A stretch of 14,826 bases of DNA from positions 1-14,826 of the forward strand of contig JBFIHZ010000067.1 in NCBI GenBank assembly GCA_041601535.1, given 5' to 3'. Positions 14,617 to 14,826 of this stretch are shown piece by piece. The notes beneath the pieces were generated by a model that did not search any database, had not been told where the DNA came from, and saw nothing but the letters and a program-made list of their open reading frames with translations. Position 1 is the first letter of the stretch, and each line of letters starts with the position of its first letter. The DNA is from JBFIHZ01 sp041601535. GTDB taxonomy: Bacteria > Pseudomonadota > Gammaproteobacteria > Xanthomonadales > SZUA-36. The translations under genes were made by a program, and so were the position numbers.

Positions 14617-14826
14617 ATGAGCCGGAACGAAACATTCCTGTGGCACGATTACGAAACTTTTGGTGCCAACCCGTGGTTCGACCGCCCGGCCCAGTTTGCC
14701 GCGCAACGCACCAATATGCAGCTGGAGCCCATTGCGGACCCGGTGAGCTGGTACTGCGCCCCGGCAGACGATGTCCTGCCGCACCCGGCTGCCTGCCTGA
14801 TCACCGGCATAACGCCACAGCAGGCA
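14617..14826 (+). CDS. sbcB: Exodeoxyribonuclease I, N-terminal part only
   Basis: The first 70 codons; the rest lies beyond the window (E. coli ExoI has 475 residues). A 3'-to-5' single-strand DNA exonuclease of the DEDD family acting in recombination and mismatch repair. Visible: F-L-W-H-D-Y-E-T-F-G at 7-16 with the metal-binding D11 and E13, then D-R-P-A-Q-F-A-A-Q-R-T, P-A-D-D near 50 and L-I-T-G-I-T-P-Q near 62, all as in E. coli ExoI. The ATG at 14617 has an AGGAG thirteen bases upstream, longer than usual; no better in-frame start exists. The 142-base gap to tesB should hold both promoters but I find no clear pair of boxes. Confidence 0.95.
   Translation, partial: MSRNETFLWHDYETFGANPWFDRPAQFAAQRTNMQLEPIADPVSWYCAPADDVLPHPAACLITGITPQQA

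Overview
The window looks like an ordinary chromosomal stretch from a non-enteric gammaproteobacterium with fairly GC-rich DNA. Two things point there: the gene order thrS-infC-rpmI-rplT-pheS-pheT-ihfA, and proteins resembling the E. coli and Pseudomonas versions (IHF alpha, the PheT N-terminal domain, DnaE, TesB, SbcB). I cannot name a genus. I see no insertion sequence, prophage, CRISPR array, toxin-antitoxin pair or defence system.

Left part (1-1290, minus strand): folE2, a zinc-independent GTP cyclohydrolase for folate or queuosine synthesis, runs off the left edge just before its end. Its upstream region holds a promoter candidate overlapped by an imperfect palindrome. Next comes tRNA-Pro(GGG) with its own intrinsic terminator. 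Middle part (1288-8723, minus strand): a translation-centred cluster is read thrS, infC, rpmI, rplT, pheS, pheT, ihfA, then a small MerR-type regulator. It makes two aminoacyl-tRNA synthetases, initiation factor IF3, ribosomal proteins L35 and L20, and the nucleoid protein IHF alpha. infC starts at an AUC codon, 19 codons upstream of the first GTG in frame. pheS starts at GTG.

Right part (8800-14826): the thrS leader carries a terminator and a competing antiterminator. Upstream lies tRNA-Val(GAC) with a good terminator and promoter. dnaE (DNA polymerase III alpha) is divergent on the plus strand. It converges on a secreted DUF4124-lytic transglycosylase, followed by tesB (acyl-CoA thioesterase II), and divergent from tesB the start of sbcB (exonuclease I), which runs off the right edge.

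The most interesting content is RNA-level control in the translation cluster: a perfect terminator with a 10-bp competing antiterminator before thrS, a terminator 13 bases before pheS that leaves no room for a downstream promoter and lacks a Phe-rich leader peptide, and a structured infC-rpmI spacer where L20 autoregulation would be expected. These come from reading base pairing by eye, not from folding software. I found no clearly novel protein system.
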